The position numbers and the translations under genes were made by a program. Shown piece after piece: positions 8,850-17,046 of a DNA stretch of 64,000 bases. Positions within the stretch are counted from its first letter, which is position 1, and each line of letters starts with the position of its first letter. The notes below the pieces were generated by a model, which made no database searches, was not told where the DNA came from, and was given only the letters and a program-made list of their open reading frames with translations. The stretch comes from Corallococcus caeni (GTDB taxonomy: Bacteria; Myxococcota; Myxococcia; Myxococcales; Myxococcaceae), in assembly GCF_036245865.1 (NCBI RefSeq), contig NZ_BTTW01000009.1:310001-374000 (forward strand), read 5' to 3'.

Positions 8850-9821
8850 GTGACGACGAACACGCTGCGTCTGCGGGTGGCGCGCATCACCCGCGAGGCG
8901 GAAGGCATCCAGTCCTACGAGCTGGTCTCCCAGGACGGCGGCGCCCTGCCCGAGTTCGAGGCCGGCGCCCACCTGGACGTCCAGGTGCCGGGCCTCAACG
9001 GCATGCGCCAGTACTCGCTCTGCAACGACCCGGGCGAGACGCACCGCTACGTCATCGCCGTGCAGCGCGACGCCAACGGCCGCGGCGGCTCCAAGGCGAT
9101 GCACGACCACGTCCACGAGGGCGACGTGCTCACCGTGAGCGAGCCCATCAACGACTTCCCCCTCCTGTACGGGCGCAGCTATGTGCTCATCGCGGGCGGC
9201 ATCGGCATCACGCCGTTGCTGGCCATGGCGCGCCTGCTGGAGCGCACCGGCGCGCAGTGGGTGCTGCACTACTGCGCCCGCGACGCGGACCGCACCGCCT
9301 TCCGGGAGCTTTTGTCCACGCCGTCCTTCGCGGGCCGCGTGCACCTCCACCACGACGGGGGCGACCCCACGAAGGGGCTGGACGTGCGGGCGCTGCTGGC
9401 GACGCGCGGCCCGGGCACCCGGCTGTACTGCTGCGGCCCCGCGGGCCTGATGAAGGCCGTGCGCGAGGCGGCCGCGCTGCACAAGTGGCCCTGGGAGAAG
9501 GTGCACTTCGAGGCCTTCACCGCCGAGGGCACCTCCGCCACCCATGCGACCGCGGAGGAGGACTTCGAGGTGGCGCTCAAGAGCACCGGCCAGGTGCTGC
9601 GCGTCCCGGCCGGCAAGACGGTGCTCAACGTGCTACGCACCCACGGCGTCAAGGTGGAGAGCGACTGCGAGGCGGGTTCGTGCGGCACCTGCGTCACCCG
9701 CGTGTGTGAAGGAACCCCGGACCACCGTGACACGTTCTTCCAGCAGGAGTCCGCAGGCGACGCGCGGATGCTCGTTTGCGTGTCACGCGCCCGGTCCAAG
9801 CGGCTGGTGCTGGACCTGTAA
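8850..9821 (+). CDS. PDR/VanB-family oxidoreductase (FMN reductase with C-terminal 2Fe-2S)
   Basis: 323 residues. Domain order is flavin-binding barrel (1-105, with RQYSL at 53-57), NAD-binding domain (110-225, GGIGITP at 116-122 and CCGPAGLM at 194-201) and a plant-type ferredoxin domain whose cysteines are 273, 278, 281 and 310. This is the phthalate dioxygenase reductase / vanillate demethylase reductase layout, passing electrons from NAD(P)H through FMN and the 2Fe-2S centre to an oxygenase. No Rieske oxygenase is encoded nearby, so its partner lies elsewhere. GTG start, preceded by AGGGAACAGGGG. Confidence 0.93.
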   Translation: MTTNTLRLRVARITREAEGIQSYELVSQDGGALPEFEAGAHLDVQVPGLNGMRQYSLCNDPGETHRYVIAVQRDANGRGGSKAMHDHVHEGDVLTVSEPINDFPLLYGRSYVLIAGGIGITPLLAMARLLERTGAQWVLHYCARDADRTAFRELLSTPSFAGRVHLHHDGGDPTKGLDVRALLATRGPGTRLYCCGPAGLMKAVREAAALHKWPWEKVHFEAFTAEGTSATHATAEEDFEVALKSTGQVLRVPAGKTVLNVLRTHGVKVESDCEAGSCGTCVTRVCEGTPDHRDTFFQQESAGDARMLVCVSRARSKRLVLDL

Positions 9822-9905
9822 CCTCCCCGTGCCCGGCGTTTTGGAGCGCGCCAGTGCGCGGCGGGCCGCCTATGCTCGCGCCCCGCTCGTACACGAGAGA
9901 GGCTG

Positions 9906-10583
9906 ATGAGCGACGGGACGTTGTTCTCCATGGACACTCCGCCCACCGAGGCCCGGTTCCAGAACCGGCTCTGGGTGGCGGACCTGCTGGACCTCACGGG
10001 CGCGGCGCTCGTGGGTTGGGGTGCGGTGCGCGCGGCGGAGTGGGTGTCCACGGCCGGTCTGTTGGGGTTCGCCATGGGGGCCGCCTGGCTCCTCCTGTCC
10101 TGCGTGGGCGGGCTGACGGGGCTCACCCCCGGCCGCCACGCCCTGGGCCTCAAGCTGGAGCGCGCGGAAGGGAAGACGCCCGGCCTGGGCGCGGGCCTGC
10201 TGCGCGCGCTCACCGCGCCGGTGGAGCTGGTGCTCCAGGTGGTGCTGCAACGCCGGCCGCTGGATGCGCAGCTGGGCGTGCACGCGAGCGTGATTCCGGG
10301 CGGCTTTCGCGGCTGGGCGCGCAGCCTGCCCTTGCCGCTGGTGGGGCTGGTGCTGCTCCTGGGCGCGGTGTGGAGCATCGTCACGCCCACGCGTCAGGAG
10401 ATGCTCCAGTACCTGGACCGCACGCTGACCGGGTGGCACTGCTGCCACGGCACGCGCGAGGTGACGTGGCAGTGCCGCACGTCCCTGTCCCGCGCCGTGC
10501 GCAACGCGAGCGGCGGCGACACGGAGGTGGCGGACTTCGTGCGCAACGAGTGCCCCGTGGCCGCCGCGCGGCTGGGGCCGTGA
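9906..10583 (+). CDS. RDD-like membrane protein
   Basis: 225 residues with hydrophobic segments at about 28-46, 53-72 and 137-156. The sequence between the second and third (LTGLTPGRHALGLKLERAEG) matches the core of RDD-family proteins (typically T.G..LLG.RVV). The C-terminal 60 residues are soluble with five cysteines (WHCCHGTREVTWQC, NEC) and probably lie outside the membrane, where disulfides could form. AGAGAGG precedes the ATG. Function unknown; RDD proteins have been linked to transport and osmotic homeostasis in a few bacteria. Confidence 0.65.
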   Translation: MSDGTLFSMDTPPTEARFQNRLWVADLLDLTGAALVGWGAVRAAEWVSTAGLLGFAMGAAWLLLSCVGGLTGLTPGRHALGLKLERAEGKTPGLGAGLLRALTAPVELVLQVVLQRRPLDAQLGVHASVIPGGFRGWARSLPLPLVGLVLLLGAVWSIVTPTRQEMLQYLDRTLTGWHCCHGTREVTWQCRTSLSRAVRNASGGDTEVADFVRNECPVAAARLGP

Positions 10584-10589
10584 ACCGCG

Positions 10590-10606
10590 GGGAGCCCCGG
10601 GCTCCC
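10590..10606. terminator. Stem-loop between convergent genes
   Basis: GGGAGC and GCTCCC pair perfectly around a 5-nt loop, 7 nt after the RDD gene stop and 12 nt from the kinase gene stop on the other strand. It is positioned to act as a bidirectional terminator, though it lacks a U-tract. Confidence 0.45.
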
Positions 10607-10617
10607 GTGCCGCGCGC

Positions 10618-12996
10618 TCAGCGCTTGATCAGCGCGAAGGTGTCCTCGCCCTCGTCGCAGCTCACCCACACGGCCTTCTCCGGCACGGGGGGCGCCTTGT
10701 AGTTCACCCGGAAGTAGCGATCCTCCACCGGCACCTTGTGCGTCTGGTAGGGGTCGAGCTTCGCCATCCGGGCTTCCTTCCGCCCGCTCAGGACGATGGC
10801 GCAGTTGTGCCAGGTCCGGGTGTCGGAGCTGACCAGGTAGAGGGTGCGGCTGAAGCTGCTCCCCAGCAGGCCATCCATCTCCGCCTGTCCCAGGAGGCGT
10901 GAGCGCTCCACGGGCTTCGGCTCGGGCGTGGGCGTCGCGACCGGCGTGGGCTCGGGCTCGGGCGGGGGCAACGTCGGGCCCGAGGGGCGCGCGGTCATCA
11001 GCACGAAGCGCGGCTCCTTCGACGCGTCCGCCTCCGCGTCCAGCCGCAGGGTCATGCGCTGGCGGTTCGGGTGGATGGACTCCACGGTCGCCGTCCCCAG
11101 CACCGGGCGCTTGCGGGTCCCCTTCTGCGGGGGCCCCACGACCTTGAACACCGTGCCCGCGTTGATGCCCTTGGGCACCTCCGCGTTCACCACGCGCTGG
11201 CCGCTGCCCGTTTCGCCGATCTTCGCCACGGGCAGATGCGCGGGCACCAGCTCCACCGGACGCGGCACGGGCCGCTTCGTCCCGGCGACGGGCTTTACCT
11301 CCGTCGGGGGCTTCACCGGCTCGGGCTTCACCTCGGGCTCTTCCGCGCTCGCCACCACGCCCGCGTCCACGGCGGCCTCGGGAGGAGGCTCCACGGGCGG
11401 CGTCACCGCGGGAGGCGGCTCCACCTTCGGAGGCGCGGCCGCCACCACCGGCTCGGAGGGCGGGAGTGCCTGGGGCACCACGGGCTGCTCGGCCGTGTGC
11501 GAGCGGAGCACGAAGGTGGTGATGCCCACGGAGGCGCCCACCAGCAGCAGCGCCGCCACGGCGATCCGCGCCACCGGCCTGCGCTCGGGCCGCGCCGGCA
11601 CCTCCCCGGACGTGCTCGGGGAGACAGCCCCCTGGGCCGGTGCGGCCGGCAGGTGCACCGCCGTCGCGCCCAGCGCGGCCGCGTCCACGTCGTCGGTGCT
11701 CCGCGCCACGCCACCAGAGCCCGGCGTGCTCCGCGCCACGCCTCCGGACCCCGGCGTGCTCCGCACGCCTCCAGAGCCCGGCCCCTCCGCCAGCCCTGGC
11801 GAAGGATGGGACACGAACGTGCCCCCGGGCCCCATCGACGGCCCGTCCACTTCGATGCGCCCGGTGTTGGGCCTGTTGCCGGCCGGATCCTCCGGGGTCC
11901 GCAGCGCCGTGGCACCGAAGGCCGCTTCGTCCGCGGCCGCGTTGCTCCCGGAGCCGGAGCCGCTGTACAGCGCCGTGCCGGAACCGCTCCGGGGCGCCGG
12001 GGACGGCGTGCGCCGCTCGCCGTGCACGCCGGACGTCAGCTTGCGCTGCTCGGCGAAGGCCTCCGGGCAGAGCGCGCGGACGAACTCGCCCACCTCCTCC
12101 GCCCCCATGGGGGTGCCCGAGCGCAGGAGCTCCGCGTTGAGCGCCCGCGCGAAGTCGTCCGCCCGCGAGTACCGGTCCGCCGGAGTCGGCGCGAGCGCGC
12201 GGCGCAGCACGGCCTCCAGCGACGGCTCCACGTCCGGACGGAAGTCCGTCAGCGGCGGCACCACCGGGTGCGACATGGCCGCCATCATCTCGCCCACGGT
12301 GCCGTGGGGAACCAGCCCACGGCCCGCCAGCATCTCCCACACCACCACCGCGCAGGAGTAGATGTCGCTGCGGTGATCCAGCGGCTCCGCGCGGACCTGC
12401 TCCGGCGACATGTAGCCCAGCTTGCCCATCACCGTGGACGGCAGCGTGTACTTGCTGCGCGCGGTGGACTTCGCGAGGCCGAAGTCGATGACCTTCACCT
12501 CGCCCTCGTACGACACCATCACGTTGTGCGGGGACACGTCGCGGTGGACGATGCCCAGGGGCTCGCCGTCCGTGCCCGTCTTGCGGTGCGCGTACCCCAG
12601 GCCCTCCGCCATGCGCTGGCCGACGTAGAGCGCCACCGGCGTGGGCACCGCCCGCCCCTGCACCCGGGCCTGCTCCAAGAGGTACCCCAGGTCCACGCCC
12701 GCCACGTACTCCAGCGCCATGTAGTAGGTGCCGTCCGCCTCGCCCATGTCGTACACCTGGGCGATGGAGGAGTGGACCAGGTGCACCAACACCTTGGCCT
12801 CGTGGTGGAACCGGTCCAGGAACTGCCGGTCCTTCACCAGCCCCGGCAGGATGGTCTTCACGATGCAGGGCTTCTCGAAGCCCGCCGCCCCGGACAGCTT
12901 CGCCAGGTACACCTCTCCCATGCCGCCCTGGCCCAGGAGGTGGACGAGCTCGTAGCGCCCGAAAAAACGGGGGGACTCTGTGGGTGCGGTGCTCAT
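10618..12996 (-). CDS. Transmembrane serine/threonine protein kinase
   Basis: 792 residues. Kinase domain at 15-285: glycine loop GQGGMGEV (22-29), Lys47, HRDVSPHN (151-158), DFGLAK (171-176) and PEQ (198-200). The HRDVSPxN loop is typical of myxobacterial kinases. A disordered Gly/Ser/Pro linker (330-470) holds a 10-residue in-frame repeat. One membrane helix lies at about 477-497, followed by a 295-residue, Pro/Glu/Lys-rich extracytoplasmic part whose last 80 residues (SFSRTLYLVSSDTRTWHNC...) look folded and may sense a signal. ATG at 12996 is chosen because the kinase begins directly after it. It is divergent from a secreted subtilase gene. Confidence 0.92.
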   Translation of the reverse strand: MSTAPTESPRFFGRYELVHLLGQGGMGEVYLAKLSGAAGFEKPCIVKTILPGLVKDRQFLDRFHHEAKVLVHLVHSSIAQVYDMGEADGTYYMALEYVAGVDLGYLLEQARVQGRAVPTPVALYVGQRMAEGLGYAHRKTGTDGEPLGIVHRDVSPHNVMVSYEGEVKVIDFGLAKSTARSKYTLPSTVMGKLGYMSPEQVRAEPLDHRSDIYSCAVVVWEMLAGRGLVPHGTVGEMMAAMSHPVVPPLTDFRPDVEPSLEAVLRRALAPTPADRYSRADDFARALNAELLRSGTPMGAEEVGEFVRALCPEAFAEQRKLTSGVHGERRTPSPAPRSGSGTALYSGSGSGSNAAADEAAFGATALRTPEDPAGNRPNTGRIEVDGPSMGPGGTFVSHPSPGLAEGPGSGGVRSTPGSGGVARSTPGSGGVARSTDDVDAAALGATAVHLPAAPAQGAVSPSTSGEVPARPERRPVARIAVAALLLVGASVGITTFVLRSHTAEQPVVPQALPPSEPVVAAAPPKVEPPPAVTPPVEPPPEAAVDAGVVASAEEPEVKPEPVKPPTEVKPVAGTKRPVPRPVELVPAHLPVAKIGETGSGQRVVNAEVPKGINAGTVFKVVGPPQKGTRKRPVLGTATVESIHPNRQRMTLRLDAEADASKEPRFVLMTARPSGPTLPPPEPEPTPVATPTPEPKPVERSRLLGQAEMDGLLGSSFSRTLYLVSSDTRTWHNCAIVLSGRKEARMAKLDPYQTHKVPVEDRYFRVNYKAPPVPEKAVWVSCDEGEDTFALIKR
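11695..11784 (-). repeat. In-frame 30-nt tandem repeat in kinase linker
   Basis: Three head-to-tail copies encode PGSGGV(A)RST at residues about 405-434 of the kinase. One copy lacks the Ala codon. The region is a flexible linker before the membrane helix; copy number may vary between strains. Confidence 0.7.
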
Positions 12997-13344
12997 GGCT
13001 TGGCGCTCCGGAGCGCAGCACGGACTCCCCCATGGAATCAAGCCGCGCACCACGCGCCTCCCCTTCCTTCCCTGCCTCCAGACCCCGCGGGCGCAAAAAA
13101 GAGAAAGTCCCGAGGCCAACGGAATTCCCGAGCCCGTGTTCCTCCTGACAACAGGTCTGTTGTGCACCCCAGCACGTCCGGGCCGCCCTCTGGGCCTGGG
13201 GACGATGCGAGTCCGCCCGGGGATGCGTTCCCTCAGAGCAGCACACCGCTTCCTTCCCAGGTGAGGGGGGCGGGCACCTCCCGGTCCTCCGCCATGCGGG
13301 GGACCACCCTCGGGAGGGGCGTCCTGCTTGGAAGGAGTCGCGTC
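12997..13344. other. Intergenic region between divergent kinase and protease genes
   Basis: A 348-nt gap holding the promoters of the kinase (minus) and the secreted protease (plus). It contains an A-rich run (CAAAAAAGAGAAAGTCCC at about 13094-13111) and a perfect palindrome at 13148-13163, listed separately. No convincing gene. Confidence 0.5.
13148..13163. promoter_or_regulatory. Perfect 16-bp palindrome, candidate operator
   Basis: ACAACAG-GT-CTGTTGT has 7-bp perfect arms and a 2-nt centre, roughly in the middle of the divergent kinase/protease intergenic region and AT-richer than its surroundings. It is suitable for a dimeric regulator acting on one or both genes; the regulator is unknown. 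Confidence 0.5.
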
Positions 13345-15114
13345 ATGATGCGTTGGGGTTTCGTCGGGTTGCTGGCGCTGGTCGCGTGTGCGCCGGAGTC
13401 GTCCACGCGCGCCTCCGCGCAGGGACAGGTGTGCCCGGGTGTCCTCACCGGAGAGGTCATCGGAGAGACGGCGGCCCGCCAGGGACTGGACGGAACGCAG
13501 CCCTCGCGGACGCAGGACGACGGGCGCGAGCCGGTCATCATCCGCTTCCGCCGGGGAGGAGACCCCACCCACGCCTCGGCCGTCACCGCCTCCGGCGCCA
13601 GCTTCACCGCGAGCACCGGCGCGAAGGTGAGCGCCGTCTACCGCAACATCCCCGCCGTGGCCGCGCGCGTGTCGCCCACGGAGCGCTTCATGCTGGAGCG
13701 CAGCGAGCTGGTGGAGAGCATCGAGGTGGACCAGCTCTGGAGCGCCCAGGGTCTGGCGCCCGCGCCATCCGCGCCGCCGCCGCGCCAGGTGGCGGCCGCC
13801 AACCTCACGCCCACCGACGAGTACACGGAGGGGCTGCGCCTGGTGCAGGCCCCGGAGGTGTGGGACGCGAACGGGGACGGCGTGCTGGACGACGGCGCGC
13901 CCACGGGCCAGGGCGTGAAGGTGTGCATCATCGACAGCGGGCTGGACCTGGAGCACCCGGAGTTCAAGGGCGCCGTGGCGGCCAGCCACGACTTCCTGGA
14001 CAACGACGACGACGCGAACGACCGCGGCGGCCAGGGCCAGTGGGGCCAGGGCCACGGCACGCACGTGGCGGGCATCGTCGCGGCGCGCATGGGCCAGGGC
14101 GGCGTCACCGGCCCCCGGTCCAGCCCCGGCGGCATGGTGGGCGTGGCGCCCAACGCGTCGCTGCTCATCGCGCGCGTGCTGGACCTGCAGGGGCACACGC
14201 AGATGAGCGTGGTGCTCTCCGCCATGGAGTGGTGCGAGTCCCAGGGCGCGCGCGTCGTGTCGCTGTCGCTGGGCGGCGGCACCGCGACGCGCAGCACGGT
14301 GGAGGCGTTCCAGGCGCTCCTGGACCACGGCCTGCTGGTGGTGGCGGCCGCGGGCAACCAGGGCGGCCCGGTGCTGTACCCGGCGTCCGACCCGTCCGTG
14401 CTCGCGGTGGGCGCGGTGGACTCGCGCGAGCGGCGCGCGAGCTTCTCCAACGCGGGCCCGGAGCTGTCGCTCGTGGCGCCCGGCGTGGACGTGCTGTCCA
14501 CCTTCCCCCGGGGACTGGGCGCCTTCGCGGAGATGTCCGTGGAGGACGCGTCTCCCCTGTCGCGCTCGCTCCTGTATTCGCCCACGGGTGACACCTCCGG
14601 GCGGCTGGTGGACTGCGGCCTGGGGGATTCCCTGGACGCGTGCCTGGACGCCACCTGCGACGGCTTCGTCGCCTACGTGCGGCCGGGCGCGGTGCCCGTG
14701 GATCAGGCCATGGCCAACGTGATGCGGCAGGGCGCGCGCGCCGTCATCTTCGGCGCCGAGGACGCCCCCGCGGGCGGCGCGGTGGACATCCTCTCCCTGC
14801 CCCGCAACGGCCACTGGGCCCCGGCCGTCAGCGTCAACCAGGCCGCCAGCACCATGCTGCGCCAGCGGCTGGGCGCGGACGCGCGGCTGTCCCTCCTGCC
14901 GGTGGACTACACCCACGTGTCCGGCACCTCCATGGCCGCGCCCTACGTGACCGGCGTGGCCGCGCTCCTGTGGAGCGCCCGGCCGGAGCTCACGCCCCAG
15001 CAGGTGCGTGAAACCCTGGAGTCCTCCGCGCGCGACCTGGGCACCCAGGGCCCCGACTTCATCTTCGGCCATGGCCTGGTGCGCGCGCGCGACGCCTTGC
15101 AGCGGCTGCAGTGA
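13345..15114 (+). CDS. Secreted subtilisin-like (S8) serine protease lipoprotein
   Basis: 589 residues. The signal peptide MMRWGFVGLLALVAC suggests lipid attachment at Cys15. A propeptide-like inhibitor domain (about 60-130) precedes the S8 domain, with Asp197 (CIIDSG), His237 (GHGTHVAG), oxyanion Asn338 (AAGN) and Ser529 (SGTSMAAP) as catalytic residues. Between about 385 and 520 is an inserted PA (protease-associated) domain, as in larger extracellular subtilases. Several cysteines (424, 433, 438) may form disulfides. Start chosen from GAAGGAG 7 nt upstream; the frame is open far upstream only because of GC bias. A degradative, predation-type enzyme is a reasonable inference. Confidence 0.93.
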   Translation: MMRWGFVGLLALVACAPESSTRASAQGQVCPGVLTGEVIGETAARQGLDGTQPSRTQDDGREPVIIRFRRGGDPTHASAVTASGASFTASTGAKVSAVYRNIPAVAARVSPTERFMLERSELVESIEVDQLWSAQGLAPAPSAPPPRQVAAANLTPTDEYTEGLRLVQAPEVWDANGDGVLDDGAPTGQGVKVCIIDSGLDLEHPEFKGAVAASHDFLDNDDDANDRGGQGQWGQGHGTHVAGIVAARMGQGGVTGPRSSPGGMVGVAPNASLLIARVLDLQGHTQMSVVLSAMEWCESQGARVVSLSLGGGTATRSTVEAFQALLDHGLLVVAAAGNQGGPVLYPASDPSVLAVGAVDSRERRASFSNAGPELSLVAPGVDVLSTFPRGLGAFAEMSVEDASPLSRSLLYSPTGDTSGRLVDCGLGDSLDACLDATCDGFVAYVRPGAVPVDQAMANVMRQGARAVIFGAEDAPAGGAVDILSLPRNGHWAPAVSVNQAASTMLRQRLGADARLSLLPVDYTHVSGTSMAAPYVTGVAALLWSARPELTPQQVRETLESSARDLGTQGPDFIFGHGLVRARDALQRLQ

Positions 15115-15322
15115 GGCGCGCGTTTCTCAACAGCTGGGAGACGCAGGCCGGACGCGGAGCGCGGGTGTCGGGGAGCGAAAAAATGCTCCGCGTAACGAAA
15201 TCGAGAACTCACTTCTGCGTGGAATGAAAGCGCGCCGGGATTGTACGTGGCGCGCGCCAATGGCTGCCGGGAAGGCGGCCAATCGGCGCGAAAACCCTTT
15301 CATTCTTGAATTGAGGATCTCC

Positions 15323-15727
15323 ATGTTGCGAATTGCAGTTGCCGCCCTGGTCGTTGCCGCTACGGGTTGCGCCTCTTCGAGTGGCGCGGCGGCCGCGGGT
15401 CGTGCGGGCAACGCCACGGTCACGGGCAGCGTCGCGTACCCCGCGACGGGCCTGCAGGGTGACCCGTGCTCGGCGGTGCGGGTGACGGTGGCGGAGGGCA
15501 ACTCCCCGGCCCTGGGTTGGGGCGAGGTGAAGCAGAGCCGCAACAACCGCTGCAGCTTCAACGTGCGCGGGCTGCCCGAGGACAAGGACCTGACCGTGGA
15601 GCTGGGGGTGGACGCGGGCCTCAAGTGCGCCAACGGCGCGGCGCCCACCGTCACCCCGGGCCCCACGAAGATGAAGATCGCCAAGTTCGCGGCGCCGGTG
15701 GTGAGCTTCAAGCTGGCCTGCGAGTAG
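15323..15727 (+). CDS. Small lipoprotein with beta-sandwich-like domain
   Basis: 134 residues. MLRIAVAALVVAATGC is a lipoprotein signal peptide with lipobox cysteine 16. The mature part (TVTGSVAYPATG, VRVTVAEG, CSFNVRGLPEDKDLTVELGV, VVSFKLACE) reads as alternating beta strands, similar to carboxypeptidase-regulatory or transthyretin-like folds, with four cysteines that could pair. GAGGA is placed 6 nt before the ATG in an AT-richer leader (15290-15322). Stands alone between the protease and the cytochrome peroxidase. Function unknown. Confidence 0.75.
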   Translation: MLRIAVAALVVAATGCASSSGAAAAGRAGNATVTGSVAYPATGLQGDPCSAVRVTVAEGNSPALGWGEVKQSRNNRCSFNVRGLPEDKDLTVELGVDAGLKCANGAAPTVTPGPTKMKIAKFAAPVVSFKLACE

Positions 15728-15879
15728 CGCTCCTGAAGTCCCGTTGAAGTGCCTCACCGCGTGAAGGCCGGGTGGCCCCCAGAGGGGTCCCCGGCCTTCG
15801 TGCGTGGACGGCTGCATGCCCGGCGGGGAGACAGGGACCATTGATTGCTGAACACAAGGGCGCGAAGCTGCCCCGGCCC

Positions 15880-17043
15880 ATGACTGGTCTCCGTCCGCGT
15901 ACCGCCGTGCTCGCCCTGGCCCTGCTGGGGGCCGGCTGCGAATCCGAAGTGCCCTTCCCCACCGACGACGAGTTGGATGAGCTGAGCGCCCTGCATACGC
16001 AGAGTGCGAAGCCGGAGGTGGACCCCACCAACAAGTGGGGCGACAACGCGGACGCGGCGGCGCTGGGCCAGCGGCTGTTCGAGGACCCGGGGCTGTCGCG
16101 CTGCGGGACGGTGTCCTGCAAGAGCTGCCACGCCGGGGAGTCCTACACGGTGGAGACGGCGACGGCGGAGGGCTGCGGAGGCCACCCGTCCGAGCGCAAC
16201 CCGCCCAGCCTCCTCAACATCGGCTACAGCCGCTGGTTCATGTGGGACGGGCGGGCGGACCGGCTCTGGTCACAGGCGGTGCTGCCGCTGATGAACCCCA
16301 TCGAGATGGACTCGGACGCGACGGTGGTGCGCACGCGGCTGTCCGCGGAGCCCTCGTACACGGCGGCGTACGCGCAGCTGTTCGGCAAGGCGCCCGCGGA
16401 CGAGTCCGACCCGGACCGGCTGATGACGAACGTGGGCAAGGTGCTGGCGGCGTACCAGCGCACGCTCAACCGCACCGACGCGCCCTTCGACGCGGACGTG
16501 CGGCGCTTCCTCCAGGCGGTGGAGGCGGGCACGCAGGAGCAGGACCCGGCGTACCTGGGCCTGAAGACGTTCGTGCGCAAGGGCCAGTGCGTGGTGTGCC
16601 ACAAGGGCCGCTCGCTGACGGACGACAAGTTCCACAACCTGGGGCTGAAGGACTCCGGCCCGGGGCGGCGCGGGCAGGCGGCCGCCGTGGACGCGCTGCT
16701 GGCGTGGCCGCTCAACGCCTCGGGCGCCTACAGCGACGCGCCCGGCGGCACGGACGCGGCGCGGCTGTCCACGCTCAAGGCGCAGGCGCAGGCGAAGCCC
16801 ACGGAGGTGGAGGGCGCGTTCCGCACGCCGTCCCTGCGCAACGTGGCGCTGAGCGCGCCGTACATGCACACCGGCGCGGAGAAGACGCTGGAGGACGTGG
16901 TCGAGTTCTATAACAAGGGCGGCGACCCGGACGGCAGCTTCGCCGGCGTGCGCACGGAGACCATCGTCAAGCTGGACCTGAGCAGCGAGGAGAAGCAGGC
17001 GCTGGTGACGCTGCTCAAGTCCATGACGGGCGCGGCGAAGTAG
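15880..17043 (+). CDS. Di-heme cytochrome c peroxidase / MauG-family lipoprotein
   Basis: 387 residues from the ATG at 15880, with a lipoprotein signal peptide ending LLGAGC (Cys20). Two heme c sites are visible: CKSCH (80-84) and CVVCH (237-241). Family landmarks include ALGQRLFEDP, NPPSLLNIGYSRWFMWDGR (111-125) and FRTPSLRNVALSAPYMHTG. CcpA/MauG proteins reduce hydrogen peroxide or carry out post-translational oxidations in the periplasm. No strong ribosome site precedes the ATG; a TTG at 15841 after GGGGAGACAGGGA is an alternative. Convergent with the M24 gene, only 3 nt apart. Confidence 0.92.
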   Translation: MTGLRPRTAVLALALLGAGCESEVPFPTDDELDELSALHTQSAKPEVDPTNKWGDNADAAALGQRLFEDPGLSRCGTVSCKSCHAGESYTVETATAEGCGGHPSERNPPSLLNIGYSRWFMWDGRADRLWSQAVLPLMNPIEMDSDATVVRTRLSAEPSYTAAYAQLFGKAPADESDPDRLMTNVGKVLAAYQRTLNRTDAPFDADVRRFLQAVEAGTQEQDPAYLGLKTFVRKGQCVVCHKGRSLTDDKFHNLGLKDSGPGRRGQAAAVDALLAWPLNASGAYSDAPGGTDAARLSTLKAQAQAKPTEVEGAFRTPSLRNVALSAPYMHTGAEKTLEDVVEFYNKGGDPDGSFAGVRTETIVKLDLSSEEKQALVTLLKSMTGAAK

Positions 17044-17046
17044 GCC

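Noticed and set aside
13095-13125. Possible sigma-54 promoter on the minus strand (TGGCCTCGGGACTTTCT)
   Set aside because: The invariant GC of the -12 element at the right spacing is missing.
11071-13344. Upstream in-frame extension of the subtilase to 11071
   Set aside because: It reads antisense through the kinase gene; the ATG at 13345 has a ribosome-binding site and a lipoprotein signal peptide.
15172-15189. GGAGC...GCTCC hairpin with A-rich loop after the subtilase gene
   Set aside because: Five base pairs with an 8-nt loop and no U-tract; could be chance.
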